Assembly: GCA_029582265.1 (NCBI GenBank) | Contig: CM055834.1 | Location: 2,356,001-2,420,000, forward strand | Source of the DNA: Zoroaster sp. YZ-2022 | Taxonomy: Eukaryota > Echinodermata > Asteroidea > Forcipulatida > Zoroasteridae | DNA: 64,000 nt | Direction: 5' to 3' | Shown: one piece after another, positions 34,577-46,200 of the stretch | Position numbering within the stretch: the stretch's first letter is position 1 | Layout: the number at the start of each line of letters is the position of its first letter | Made by a program: the position numbers and the translations under genes | The notes under the pieces: model-generated | The model's input: only the letters and a program-made list of their open reading frames with translations | What the model was told of the DNA's origin: nothing | Databases searched by the model: none

Positions 34577-35613
34577 TGGTGCCCTCACACCATAGCGTAT
34601 GCTGAAACCTATGAGTTGCGTGTAAACAATATTTTTATACGCACCAAACGCAACCCAAATCAACAATTTTAATTGTCAATTTCTAACCTATTCAACCTAT
34701 GGGTTGCGTGTGAGTTGCGTGTGGGTTGCGTGTGGGTTGCGTGTGGGTTGCGTGTGGGTTGCGAACTGAACTTATGATCCCCCAATATCTGCGATCACCT
34801 GCGTACGAGTTGCGTGCGAGTTGCGTGTGAGTTGCGTGCAGAACTTACGAGTTGCGTTTGAGTTGCGTTCAAAACTTACAAGTTGCGTTGGACCTGCGTG
34901 CTAGTTGCGAATATCGGTCACGTGATAAAAACCTATTCTGTATGTGTTGGAGTGCTAAATTGACCAGATTAAACTGATGTCCAATAACAGCAAGAGGTAG
35001 CTCCATGTTGTCACCTCGGAGGTCCACCAACAACTGACACCGATCTAGAAAAGGCCCACTATTTATACCATTTCTCAACACGCATGTAGTACGCAACTAA
35101 CACGCAACTCACACGCAACTAATAGGTTGGATACGCAGGGCATAGGTTGGGGATACGCTGGGAATACGCACAATAGGTTGGGGGTACGCTACACACGCAA
35201 CAGGATTGCAACAGGCACGCAACACGATCGCAACATGATCGCAACAGGTACGCAACACATTCGCAACATGTACGCTACCAAAACCTGGCCAGATACCTCA
35301 AATTTGGACCTGCGATCACCTGCGTTCATAACTTATGAGTTGCGTACCTGTTGCGATCGTGTTGCGATCGTGTTTCGTGCGTAGCGTCCCTGTTGCGTAT
35401 AAATTGATCGCAGGCATTCGCAGAGAATTATTGAAAACATGTTCAAAATTTCTGAACTTACTCTGCGTGTGTCTGCGATCACCTGCGTGCTTGTTGCGTA
35501 CTTCAAACCTATAAAACCTATTAGTTGCGTGTGAGTTGCGTTCGGAACTTATGACCACTATTTTTTATTCGCAACCATACGCAACTGGTGATGGCTATGG
35601 TGTGAGGGCACCA
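34577..35613. mobile_element. TTGCGT-filled inverted-repeat element with TAA duplication (PIF/Harbinger-like, non-autonomous)
   Basis: Perfect inverted ends TGGTGCCCTCACACCATAGC, flanked on both sides by TAA (34574-34576, 35614-35616), a 3-bp TWA duplication as in PIF/Harbinger elements. The 1037-bp interior encodes nothing; it is largely composed of over two dozen TTGCG or CGCAA heptamer-like units. Orientation alternates in blocks: TTGCGT at 34613-34920, ACGCAA at 35090-35275, TTGCGT again at 35335-35545, and ACGCAA at the far end. It jumped into the right-hand target duplication of the SINE at 34246. Confidence 0.85.
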
Positions 35614-36036
35614 TAAAGCATGACACAGAGTGCCACGTAAAAATCTTCTAGGTATACGTCACAGATTTTATGTTAATAAGGAGGAATGGGAGGAGCGCGG
35701 CGCCCCCCTAAATTGAGAGTTTCTTTTTTAAATTGTACTTACTGACACAGAAAAATGGACAAAGGGCAAATATACATGTATTCTCCAATAGGCATACTTT
35801 ATTGTTTACACTGTTAAAACCCTTTCATAAACCCTTTCCGTATTGTGTGTTGTATCCGTCCGGTTTAACGTATGGGCTTCGCCTTCTGAGCTGTGGTTTT
35901 AGTAGACCATTTTGCATCTTGTGGGATTGCTGATATTTGCTGCAGTCATTCACGGCTACTTACAAAGCAAGGGGGTAGAGTGCCGTACGAGATGGTCTGC
36001 CGTGAACTATTATGTGAATCACAGTGACCATCATTA

Positions 36037-36654
36037 GGCCCAAAAAAAAAAGATGTTGAGTTGCCCTCCACCGACCGACCCAAAAGTGCTGAAATCTTGG
36101 GTCGGTTTTTTTTTTTTTTTTTTTTTTTTCCCCGTCATTCATAGGGTAGGCCTATTTATTAATGAAACTTACCAATTTTCTTTGTATAAAACATAATACG
36201 TTTGATTTGTGAAATTTTCCACTTTTTTTACCGGTAAATTTACCGGTACCCAAGACTCAATCTACATGTTTTCAAATCAAATGGCCCTTACACGTTGTGC
36301 ACTGGCTCCCCGCACTGTACGTGTGTCAACGATTGCGACTCAATCTACACGTTTTCAAATCGAATGGCCACTTGCATGTTGAGCATTGCACGCAATATGG
36401 ATGAATTTGCTGTGTCAATCACAGCGAAAAGTACAACAAAAATGCTTGGGATACTTTTATTCTGAAGCAAAATTCCTTGCTGATAGGTATACAAATGAAA
36501 AACATGGTATGTGGTTTCAGTTCCAATGCATTTCAATCTTAAAATGACAGTCAAGGAGAAAAAAAATAATAAAACAATAAAAAAAAATCCCGACCGACCG
36601 ACCCCTTCAAATATTTTCACTGGAGGGCAACTCAACAATTTTTTTTTGTTGGCC
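36037..36654. mobile_element. Small TTA-flanked inverted-repeat element
   Basis: Ends begin GGCC, an A-rich run, then TGTTGAGTTGCCCTCCA on both arms, followed by ACCGACCGACCC-type sub-ends. TTA occurs on each side (36034-36036, 36655-36657). 618 bp. The interior holds a direct repeat of ACTCAATCTAC.TGTTTTCAA at about 36256 and 36340. A PIF/Harbinger-type MITE is likely. Confidence 0.75.
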
Positions 36655-36902
36655 TTATAGCTTAGAACTCGTACTCTACCCCATGCTTTACCAATGCGAA
36701 CGAGGCTTAATAGGGGTAAAGCCAGTTGGTGAAATTGCATTTTTGAATTATTAGATCACTGAAATTTTCCCTTCAAATGATTATCTATTGGTCAAAATGT
36801 TTCACTTTGGTATTACAAAGTATAACAACACCCACTGGCGGATTTATCTTAATGTAAATGAATATCTCCTACCTATAGTAAAAAGTAACTACACATAAGT
36901 TT

Positions 36903-37380
36903 CTCCCACCCCAAATACAGACAATTAAGTTCTGTTTTAACCCAAATATTGTGTTAACGTTGACAATAACCATACTGAGCAGTTGCGTTATTTACCAGGT
37001 TACAGATGCAACACTTGTGTGTCTACGTTAGGCACTTACACAACTGATGATATCACAAGTATATTTTAAGTAAGGCACTACTGCTTTTCAAATCTTATTT
37101 ATTTTGTAATTTGCTTACAATAATTGTTGATATATGTGGATATCAACAACACCCACTGTGGTCAAATGTGACCAAATATAAGTTGAATTTTCCTCAAAAA
37201 TATAAGACCATTAAGTTCTGTTTTAACCCAAATATTGTGTTAACATTGACAATACCCACATTGTAGTGGTTTACTGAGCAGTTGCGTAATATACTAGGTT
37301 ACAAATGACACTAATGATATCACAAGTATATTTTATTTATAATAAGGCACTACATTTCAAATCTTATTTATTATTTGTTC
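36903..37380. repeat. Direct duplication of about 200 bp
   Basis: 36903-37120 and 37198-37400 share TTAAGTTCTGTTTTAACCCA, ACTGAGCAGTTGCGT and ATATCACAAGTATATTTTA, with indels between copies. Confidence 0.8.
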
Positions 37381-37959
37381 ACAATAATTGTTAATGTATG
37401 TGGAGATCAACTATTTTTAATTGAATTGGGTTGGAAGCGGCTTTGTATAAAGTTTGGGGCTGAGCTGACCTTGATGTAAAATATGCACTTTAAACATGCA
37501 AACTGTTACCTGCAATGAAATCGCACTGGAACGTCAGCTTAGTGTTAGCTTACAATTGATTTTCGCTGTTAATGAGGGCGCTGTTCTTTGGCGACCGGTC
37601 AAGTTGATTAAGAGCTCCTTTAATTTTGTTTCTTTTTCTTTGTGTAATCTTCAAAGTGCAATTTTTTTACGTCGTCATGTTCGTGAAATTGTCAAGTATC
37701 CTGTAGATCGTGCTTGTATCTCTTTTACTTGTTTTAGTGCCAGTACAACAGTGTTTTGAAACCCCAGGAACACCTCCGTTGCTGATCTCGTATGACCGTC
37801 ACTTTCTACATGCTGTAGCATCGAGGACAAAACCGGTGGGCTTGCCCGACTACGCGCCACTGAATGACCGTGAAGATCATAGTCCTTGACCACGGAAAAG
37901 GGGTAAGCGGGGAGGTGTTAAACAGCGGCCTCATAGGAGGGGTCATCGACTACCTTTAC

Positions 37960-39670
37960 AGTAATTAACTCTGGGAAATGTCCGTTCAATTTTCGACAAA
38001 ATTGATGAAATTCGGGGCTTGCAAAATACAGCTATGAGTACAAAAGTTCAAGTCTTTTGTGTGTAACTGAAACATGCCTAACCCAGACATTCCAAGTGAC
38101 GTAATAGACATTTCATCTTGTTCGCCATGATCGGTCTGTTAATGAAACAGGGAAACAGAGAGGTGGTGGGGTGTCTTAGTGTATATCAATAAACTTTCAA
38201 GTAAAAGCTACAATTTCTAGGCCAAATGTAGAACTTTTGAGCCCAGCACGCAGACCATTCTATCTGCCTAGAGAGTTTAATCAAGTACACATTTTTCTCG
38301 TGTATATTGCTCCAGACGCGAATGGGGATGAGGCAGCTTGTTTAATTTACAATGCAGTACAAGCATCTGAGACTTTATCTCTAGACTCGCCCAAAATTAT
38401 CCTGGGAGACTTTAATTAATCACTGTAATTTAGAACATGTCTTACCACATTACTCAGGGGCAGAAACGTTTTGGATTGCTGCTACTGCTCCGTTAAAATG
38501 CTTACAAGGCACTAATCCGCCCAGGCCTCTGATCATACTCTGTTGCCCAATTACCGTCAGAAACTGAAAACAGAGAAACCTGTCACGACGTAGTCTTAAC
38601 TCTAGTTGGTGGTATTGAACAACACACTGACAGGACTTTTCATTGGTGTTTAATACAATTCGTACACACTGCCTTATTCCGAAGCTTCAAAATCTTGGGG
38701 TAGGATCGTTTCTGATTTTGTGGATCAGTAATTTTCTACAAGACCGCATACAGCAAGTCCAAGTCAAGAGTTGTATCTCCGAACGTTTAATTATTAATAG
38801 TGGCACTCCACAAGGTTGTGTCCTTTCTCTCTTACTTTTCATTCTATAATATACAAATTATTGTATTTCTAACCTAGATAATGTCAATTTAAAAAAAATA
38901 TGCAGACGATACAGTTAGAGTTGGATATCTTAAAGACAGTAAAACTAACTATAGAGAGAGTATCAGGCATTTCGTTTCATGGTGTAATGATAATTACTTG
39001 CATCTGAATGCTAGTAAAACCAAGGAATTTATGTTTGACTTTAGGAGTAAAAATGCTCAACAACCTGTTATTCCTATCAATGTCGGTACTTTTGATATTG
39101 ATATTGTTCAGTCCTATAATTATCTTGGTACTGTCATAGGTAACAAATTAACTTGGCAAGATTAGTGTAGGGACACTTGTTTCAAAAAGGCATCAACGCA
39201 TGTATTTTTAAGGAAGCTCACAACTTTTAATCAGAAGCTGTTTTATACTGTAATTGAAAGTGCCATCCTATATGGATGTTTTGTATGGTTTCAAAGCTTA
39301 AGGAAAGTAGACGTGTATAAACACCAAATAATACCTAACCAAGCTGGTAAAACATTCGTTGAGAAAATAAATAAACACCGGATAGGTTTTAACTAAAGCT
39401 AATGAAATAATGAAGGATAAGGACCATCACCTGTACCATCATTATAATTTCATGAGGTCAGGGAAAAGACTTCGAAGCCTCCATTGCAGGACAACTTGCT
39501 ATTTCAATTCATTTGTTCCATATTCTGTTTTTAATGAATCAATTTGATCTGTGTACTTATAACTTACCTTTGTTGTATAGGTATTTCGTTTGGAGCTTAA
39601 ATCACTTTTATATAATTATAGACGTGTAAGTTTTCAATTTGTACAAGTGGACAATAAAAATGAAATATGA
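37960..39670 (+). pseudogene. Rex1/L2-type LINE, decayed
   Basis: Endonuclease part: LGNVRSIFDKIDEI at about 37972 and IILGDFN ending at 38418. RT part: VFNTIRTHCLIPKLQNLGVG (38643), SGTPQGCVLSLLLFIL (38796), YADDTVRVGYLKDSKTNYRE (38903), FVSWCNDNYLHLNASKTKEF and YNYLGTVIGNKLTWQD. C-terminal blocks LRKLTTFNQKLFYTVIESAI and FMRSGKRLRSLHCRTTCYFN are typical of the Rex1/Babar group. Several stops and missing RT segments (between 38420 and 38640) show it is old. It may extend into 37570-37950, but I cannot show it. Confidence 0.85.
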
Positions 39671-40245
39671 AAATACTTAGCCTCTTTTAATAAACTACTC
39701 GTATGACTGTTTAATCATATGTAATAGAAGTAGCCTAAAATGTTCCTATTATATTTTAACATTTAAACAAATATTTAATACAAAAAGGCATGCAAATAGG
39801 TATATTACATTTGTTTGTGACACGGTCTTCATGTTGTTTTTTAAAGTAATATTTCATTGTTATTATTACGTAAATTAGGTAAGACGTTAAACAAAATAAT
39901 TGTTCCCACAGCAACATAACAAGAAAACCAAAATACATTGTGGTGGAGCCTAAACTAATTGAATTATCCCCAGTAGACTTGCATATTCTTAACATTACAC
40001 CATGCTGTGCAAGGTAATTTAAATATGCCCGTGTTTTTAGGTATTTCACTAATTTCACTAAAAGAAAACAAACTGGATTATTGTATAACGCATTTTGAGT
40101 TTGTATAACGTGCTGACGCACTGGCGGCTGCCCATAATTTGGTTGGCAGTTACATTCCTGCAAAAGAAACTTTACACGGTCTATACTAGGCTGACCCATG
40201 AAACGATGTTAGTGCATTTTATATAAAAACATACATGTACATGTG

Positions 40246-43200
40246 CTAAGATCCATGTTCATAGTCCACGTGTTTCTGTTCGCCGTTGTCCACTTTGAGA
40301 TCTGACACATGCTGCAAATCGATGTCAGATGACGTCACCTTTCCGCTCCTCGTTGTAGCTGTCCCTCCGTTTTTGCTGACAATTCTAAACACGAAACACG
40401 TCAACAAGAACACATTATTATTACTGTTTGCATAGGGGAGGGATAGAGGGAGAGGGAGAGGGATAGAGGGATATGGATAGGGATAGAGGGAGAGGGATAG
40501 GGATAGAGGGAGAGGGATAGGGATAGAGGGAGAGGGAGAGGGAGAGGGAGAGGGAGAGGGATAGAGATAGAGGGAGAGGGATAGAGGGGGATTGAAAGAA
40601 GGGAGGGAAAGAAGGGAGGGATAGAAGGGAGGGATAGAGGGGAGGGATAGAGGGGAGGGATAGAGGGGAGGGATAGAGGGGAGGGATAGAGGGGAGGGAT
40701 AGAGGGGAGGGATAGAGGGGAGGGATAGAGGGGGAGGGATAGAGGGGCGGGATAGAGGGGCGGGATAGAGGGGCGGGATAGAGGGGAGGGATAGAGGGGA
40801 GGGATAGAGGGGAGGGATAGAGGGGAGGGACAGAGGCGGATGGACAGAGGGGAGGGATAGAGGGTGAGGGATAGCGAGGGATAGAGGGCGAGGGATAGAG
40901 GGCGAGGGATAGAGGGCGAGGGATAGAGGGCGAGGGATAGAGGGCGAGGGATAGAGGGCGAGGGATAGAGGGCGAGGGATAGAGGGCGAGGGAGGGAGAG
41001 GGGGAGGGATAGAGGGGAGGGATAGAGGGGAGGGATAGAGGGGAGGGATAGAGGGGGAGGGATAGAGGGGAGGGATAGAGGGGAGGGATAGAAGGGGAGG
41101 GATAGAGGGGAGGGATAGAGGGCGAGGGATAGAGGGCGAGTGATAGAGGGCGAGTGATAGAGGGCGAGTGATAGAGGGCGAGGGATAGAGGGCGAGGGAT
41201 AGAGGGCGAGGGATAGAGGGGGAGGGATAGGGGAGGGATGAGGGATAGGGGGAGGGATAGAGGGGAGGGATAGAGGGGAGGGATAGAGGGAGAGGGATAG
41301 AGGGAGAGGGATAGAGGGAGAGGGATAGAGGGAGGGATAGAGGGAGGGATAGAGGGAGGGATAGAGGGAGGGATAGAGGGAGGGATAGAGGGAGGATAGA
41401 GGGAGGGATAGAGGGAGAGGGATAGAGGGAGGGATAGAGGGAGGGATAGAGGGGAGGGATAGAGGGGAGGGATAGAGGGGAGGGATAGAGGGGAGGGATA
41501 GAGGGGAGGGATAGAGGGGTGGGATAGAGGGGGAGGGATAGAGGGGAGGGATAGAGTGAAAGGGATAGAGCGGAGGGATAGAGGGTAGGGATAGAGGGTA
41601 GGGATAGAGGGGAGGGATAGAGGGGAGGGATAGAGGGGAGGGATAGAGGGTAGGGATAGAGGGTAGGGATAGAGGGTAGGGATCGAGGGTAGGGATAGAG
41701 GGTAGGGATAGAGGGCGAGGGATAGAGGGCGAGGGATAGAGGGCGAGGGATAGAGGGCGAGGGATAGAGGGCGAGGGATAGAGGGCGACTACAACATCTG
41801 TGACAAGGACAGCCTGCCCAAGGAACTACAGCACATCCGAACTACCCTCGAGCGCAACGGTTACAACCCCAGCAAGATCAGCACAGCGAAGCCGGTTCCA
41901 AACCCCGAACACAAGGTAAGTAATCTAACCCTTTCTACTTGTCTCCCCTTTCTAGGTTCGACGTCACACAAACTCCAACGCATCCTCCGACAAGCGGGCA
42001 TCCAAGTGTACCACTCAGCCCCCAGCAAACTCCAAGGACTTCTACACACCCACAAGGATAAACCGGATCCCAGCAACAGAGCGGGAGTCTACATGATCCC
42101 CTGTGAGTGCGGCAAGGTGTACAGGACGGAATCTCCCCATCAGACTTAAAGAACACCGAGCGCACGGCCGCAGAGGAGATTTCGAAAACTCTTCCATCGT
42201 CAATCACTCGCACATCAAGGACCACCAGATAGACTGGCAGGCAGCCCAACTCATCACACCCATCGACGCATGGCACCCCAGACGCATCAGAGAGGCCATC
42301 GAGATCGTCAAACACGACACTGTGCCACAGGACATCGGCTTCTACATCAGCGACATTTGGCGACCACTACTACGGACTAAAGGATCTTCTATATCCAAAG
42401 TCCATAACCCACCCCAGACTGAGGGATCTCTTGTATCCTAAGTCAACCACCCTCCATGCTTGTCAACAACTGATTCAGTTCAGTGAGCACACACTCCTCT
42501 CCCCCAACCCCTAGGATCCTAATCTCATGAGTTCCCGCCTGCGCGCCTCAACGAACTAATCCTCCAGCATCCATTCACGGGATGATCCTCCAGCAGTCTA
42601 CTTAAGCAGCAGCTTTTTCCGGCATTCTCCTGAGGACGATCAGAGCATACTGATCGAAACGGCGAGTTGTACCTCCAGTTCTTTTCAGAACTAATTACTA
42701 CTCAATTGAGCATTTCACATGGTGTCACCGCAATTACTCTTACTTATAAAAAGGTACTTTACCATTGTACGAATGTTGGCAAAACTTGTTCATATGAGTA
42801 TGCTTACTCTCTTTGAATAAAGATATAGGCTACATTAAACAACCAACTATGTTTACGAGAAAATAATGAAAATGCACTCAGTTTTTCGCATTCCTTTTAA
42901 AGTTAAGAAAAGAGTACTCTTTCTTAAATTCGATATGGAAATGATCTCTGATTCAAATGATTTTGAATTAATGTTCCATTTTATACATTTAAAATCCAAT
43001 ATAATTCGTTCGTTTGTGGCAGGGCGGATCCAGGGTTTCGAGGAAAGGGGTGGCACATGCACAGTACACAAATGGAACTACACTGCCAAAAAGTGGGACA
43101 CAACAGTAAGTATGGTTATTTTACATGCATGGCGTTACAATGGAAGGGGGGGGGGGTCATGTTCCTTTTGCCCCCGGGACCTGAAAATGGTTTGTGGTCC

Positions 43201-46200
43201 CATTGCAGCGATTTATCGTTTGATATGAATTGTGACAAAGGCTTTTTTACCTGTATACGATGAGTTTGCATAAATCGTAAGCAAGCTCGATAAATTCAAA
43301 CACTGTGAGAACAGAGACTCCTATCCATAGACCCACGTTGCCGCCCATGTCGCTCAGCAGTGCGATCTCCTATTGTATAGAAATAGATAAATCACTATAA
43401 ACTTTTGACAAAATATATCTTCTTGCATGCAATAATTAATTGATTTAAAGATGAATTACCTGTGCTTTCTTTATTTGCTTTCATTTTCGGGGTAAAAACA
43501 AAAAAACAAAAAAACATTATTCAAGAATGTTTCATTAGATTAAAATGAAGAAGAAAAGCAAAGGTTTAAAAACAAATTCGTAAGAAGCATGGTTTTGCAG
43601 AAGTACCTATTTTCTTCCTGTCGCAAAGGATATTGTTCCGATTATTTATATTGCTTCAAAATAATGGAAAAAATACAAAATAAAACATTGGTGATGCATT
43701 TCAACCAAATACAATGATTTATACACTGTGATATATGGAAGCCACCACAAAGGAGTGTTCAATATAATCGTGGACATTTACAATATACATGTACATGTGG
43801 TGGGCATTCAGTTTGTTGTAATGCAATAACTTACATCATATGCCTTGTCGTGATATATAGTCATATACTCAATCTTGTCATAGTATACATTCAATTTGAG
43901 AACGTTTTTCCTGCAAGATATAAATAAAACATACAACAAACGTGTTACGCATCTGTTGCAAATTTTATAAACCGACAACTAACTAGTAGCAGAAGTGTTG
44001 GTGGGTAATGGTATGATCTGAGCCACACCGTTGCTAAACTTTTAATGCGATTAATACATCAACATGTAGTTTGTTTTGCAAAATGTTTTATAAAATATAT
44101 AGAGGATATTTCAACGTGACAATATCGTCACAATCAGAGTAGTCTTTCAACAGGGCATGGGAACGGTGTGCTAGTTTAAGACTGAAAATTACTGGCTCAT
44201 TTATGCTGCAGCAACGGTAATATGACCTTATCATGTGGGGTATTATTTCATCGAGTTAATCTAAAACTATCACTCCGATTCCATGCCCTGTTGATCGTGA
44301 CGATATTGTCCCTTTTAAGCGAATGTGCGTTTTTATGAATGTTAACCTTAGTCTCTTCAAGATATACATTAAAGTGAGTGTTCACCATTTGCAATTACCC
44401 GATTACAAACGTACTGAATTATGAAACTAATTTGATGTGAACTTGGTGGTGGCACCGAACACCCTGATAAATTATTCGGTCTGAAATGTCATATTTGGGA
44501 AATAGGCCTATTACAAATTTGAAACGGATCTCGGCCGTGAATGCACTCAAACAAATTTGAATAATTGTTTTTCTCATTTATGTCGAAATAAGGTGATAGT
44601 TTCACATATTTGTTTCTATATAAAGTATGGATGGATTTTGTTATTCATTCTAACGTTGAATTGAGTAAAGACAAATCTCTCCTCTTCGAAGAGGAATTCA
44701 TACAATCATTCTTAATAATAACAGCCCCTTAATTTTAAACAATTTTTTTTATTTTTATATATATATATAATAAGGAAGATTGATACACGAAATAAGATTT
44801 AGACACCAAATAAGTTTCAATTTAGTCATCAATTTTAGAATAAGCAAATTATATAACTTCCCTTGTACCGGATATCAAATCAAACACAGATTTACACTAG
44901 TCCGCCATTCGTTTGGGCGAATGCACTGTATCATCACAAAATGTTGACTGAATGAGGACATGAACTTGGCGTACCATTATTGCCTGTTTGGATTTATTAG
45001 TTTAATATGTATTGGTTGCAATGCATACGAACATCATTCCAAGAGTTGTATATCGTAATAATCCTATGTGTATTTGTCGCGTTATATTTCATACTTACTC
45101 CAAGAAATCTACGTCAGCATCGCTGTCTATATCTTCCTCCAAATCGTCGGAAAAGTTTCTTACGGAACTTAATAAGAAAGGCTGAAAGAATTCAGGACAG
45201 CGAAAGACAAAATAGGGATTCAGTAATTAAGAAAGTTACACTTTAATAATTTGTCCTGTTCGTGTTTAACTAAATGTTTACATTTTGAAAACGAAATGAT
45301 ACGTGCATTTCGTGAATGTGATTAAAAGTTCAACGCTTGGTCTTTAGTTTATGGACGGGAGCCAAGGCATTGATTGAGAGGGAGGAGGGAGGGGGGAGGG
45401 CTGGAAGCCAATTTGCCAACTCAATTTAGCAGTGGATATAGATTGGGTGTTACGGACAGTTTAAAGTTTATTTATTGCCATAAGTCAATTGTAGTGGGTG
45501 CCAGGAGAGGGCGCTGTGTGTGAAGGAGCGGGAGTGTGAAATTAAGTCAGTGTGCCGCGTTTTTCAAAGCTTGCTTATTTTTGTTGTGAGTTAGAGAGTT
45601 TCTTGTAACTCAAATCATTTTTGGACAGTTAAAGGGTCTCTACAGTTTGCTGTGTGCGTTTTAGGTGGAATTAACTGTGTAAGAAGAGCCATTTTTGTTT
45701 TGTACTTTTATCTTCGAACTATCGTTGTTATCGTTGAACTGTTCAACTCGTATATAATTTGTCGTATAATTTAACGTACACTTCGTGTCGTATTTGCTGC
45801 CGTGATACTTAATTGATGACCTGAACATTTGTTGTGACACGAACTACACGTTCCAAATAATTACACAGTATATAGGGATTGTATGTCATGCATTGTGCGT
45901 TTATTATTTTAAAAAAATAGTGCCATCCAAATTTAGAATTATCTCATGTCCGAGGAGTGAAGATTTAGGACTGAAGTTTACGGCACTATTCTGGGGATTG
46001 AGATTACTACTGTGGACAATAAATTAAAGAGCTGAACATATATTCGTAGAAAATAGTGACAAACAGTTGTTTATTTTCTTGTCTACACGGTTGGATTTCC
46101 ACCACACTGGGCATCGAACTTGCATTACTAAAGATAGGCTACTGCCTATTAACTAACCTTTAACTTCTCGTTTGGCCAGCGTGCTTGTCCAATGTTAAAT

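Larger units (their letters stand above)
41790..42752 (+). mobile_element. Penelope-like element copy 2, 5'-truncated
   Basis: Starts abruptly where the minisatellite stops (GAGGGCG|ACTACAACATC) in the RT connector, has the 40-nt intron at 41916-41955, then the endonuclease and the 3' region, ending GGTGTCACCGCAATTACTCT. It is antisense to the channel gene, inside its last intron. Confidence 0.88.

Noticed and set aside
40434..41788. Assembly artefact from a repeat collapse
   Set aside because: Variant units are grouped in an ordered way and both flanks are unique gene/PLE sequence, so I treat it as real, though its length may be wrong.
42103..42441. Independent + strand gene
   Set aside because: It is the GIY-YIG part of PLE copy 2 with a missing box and a frame change.
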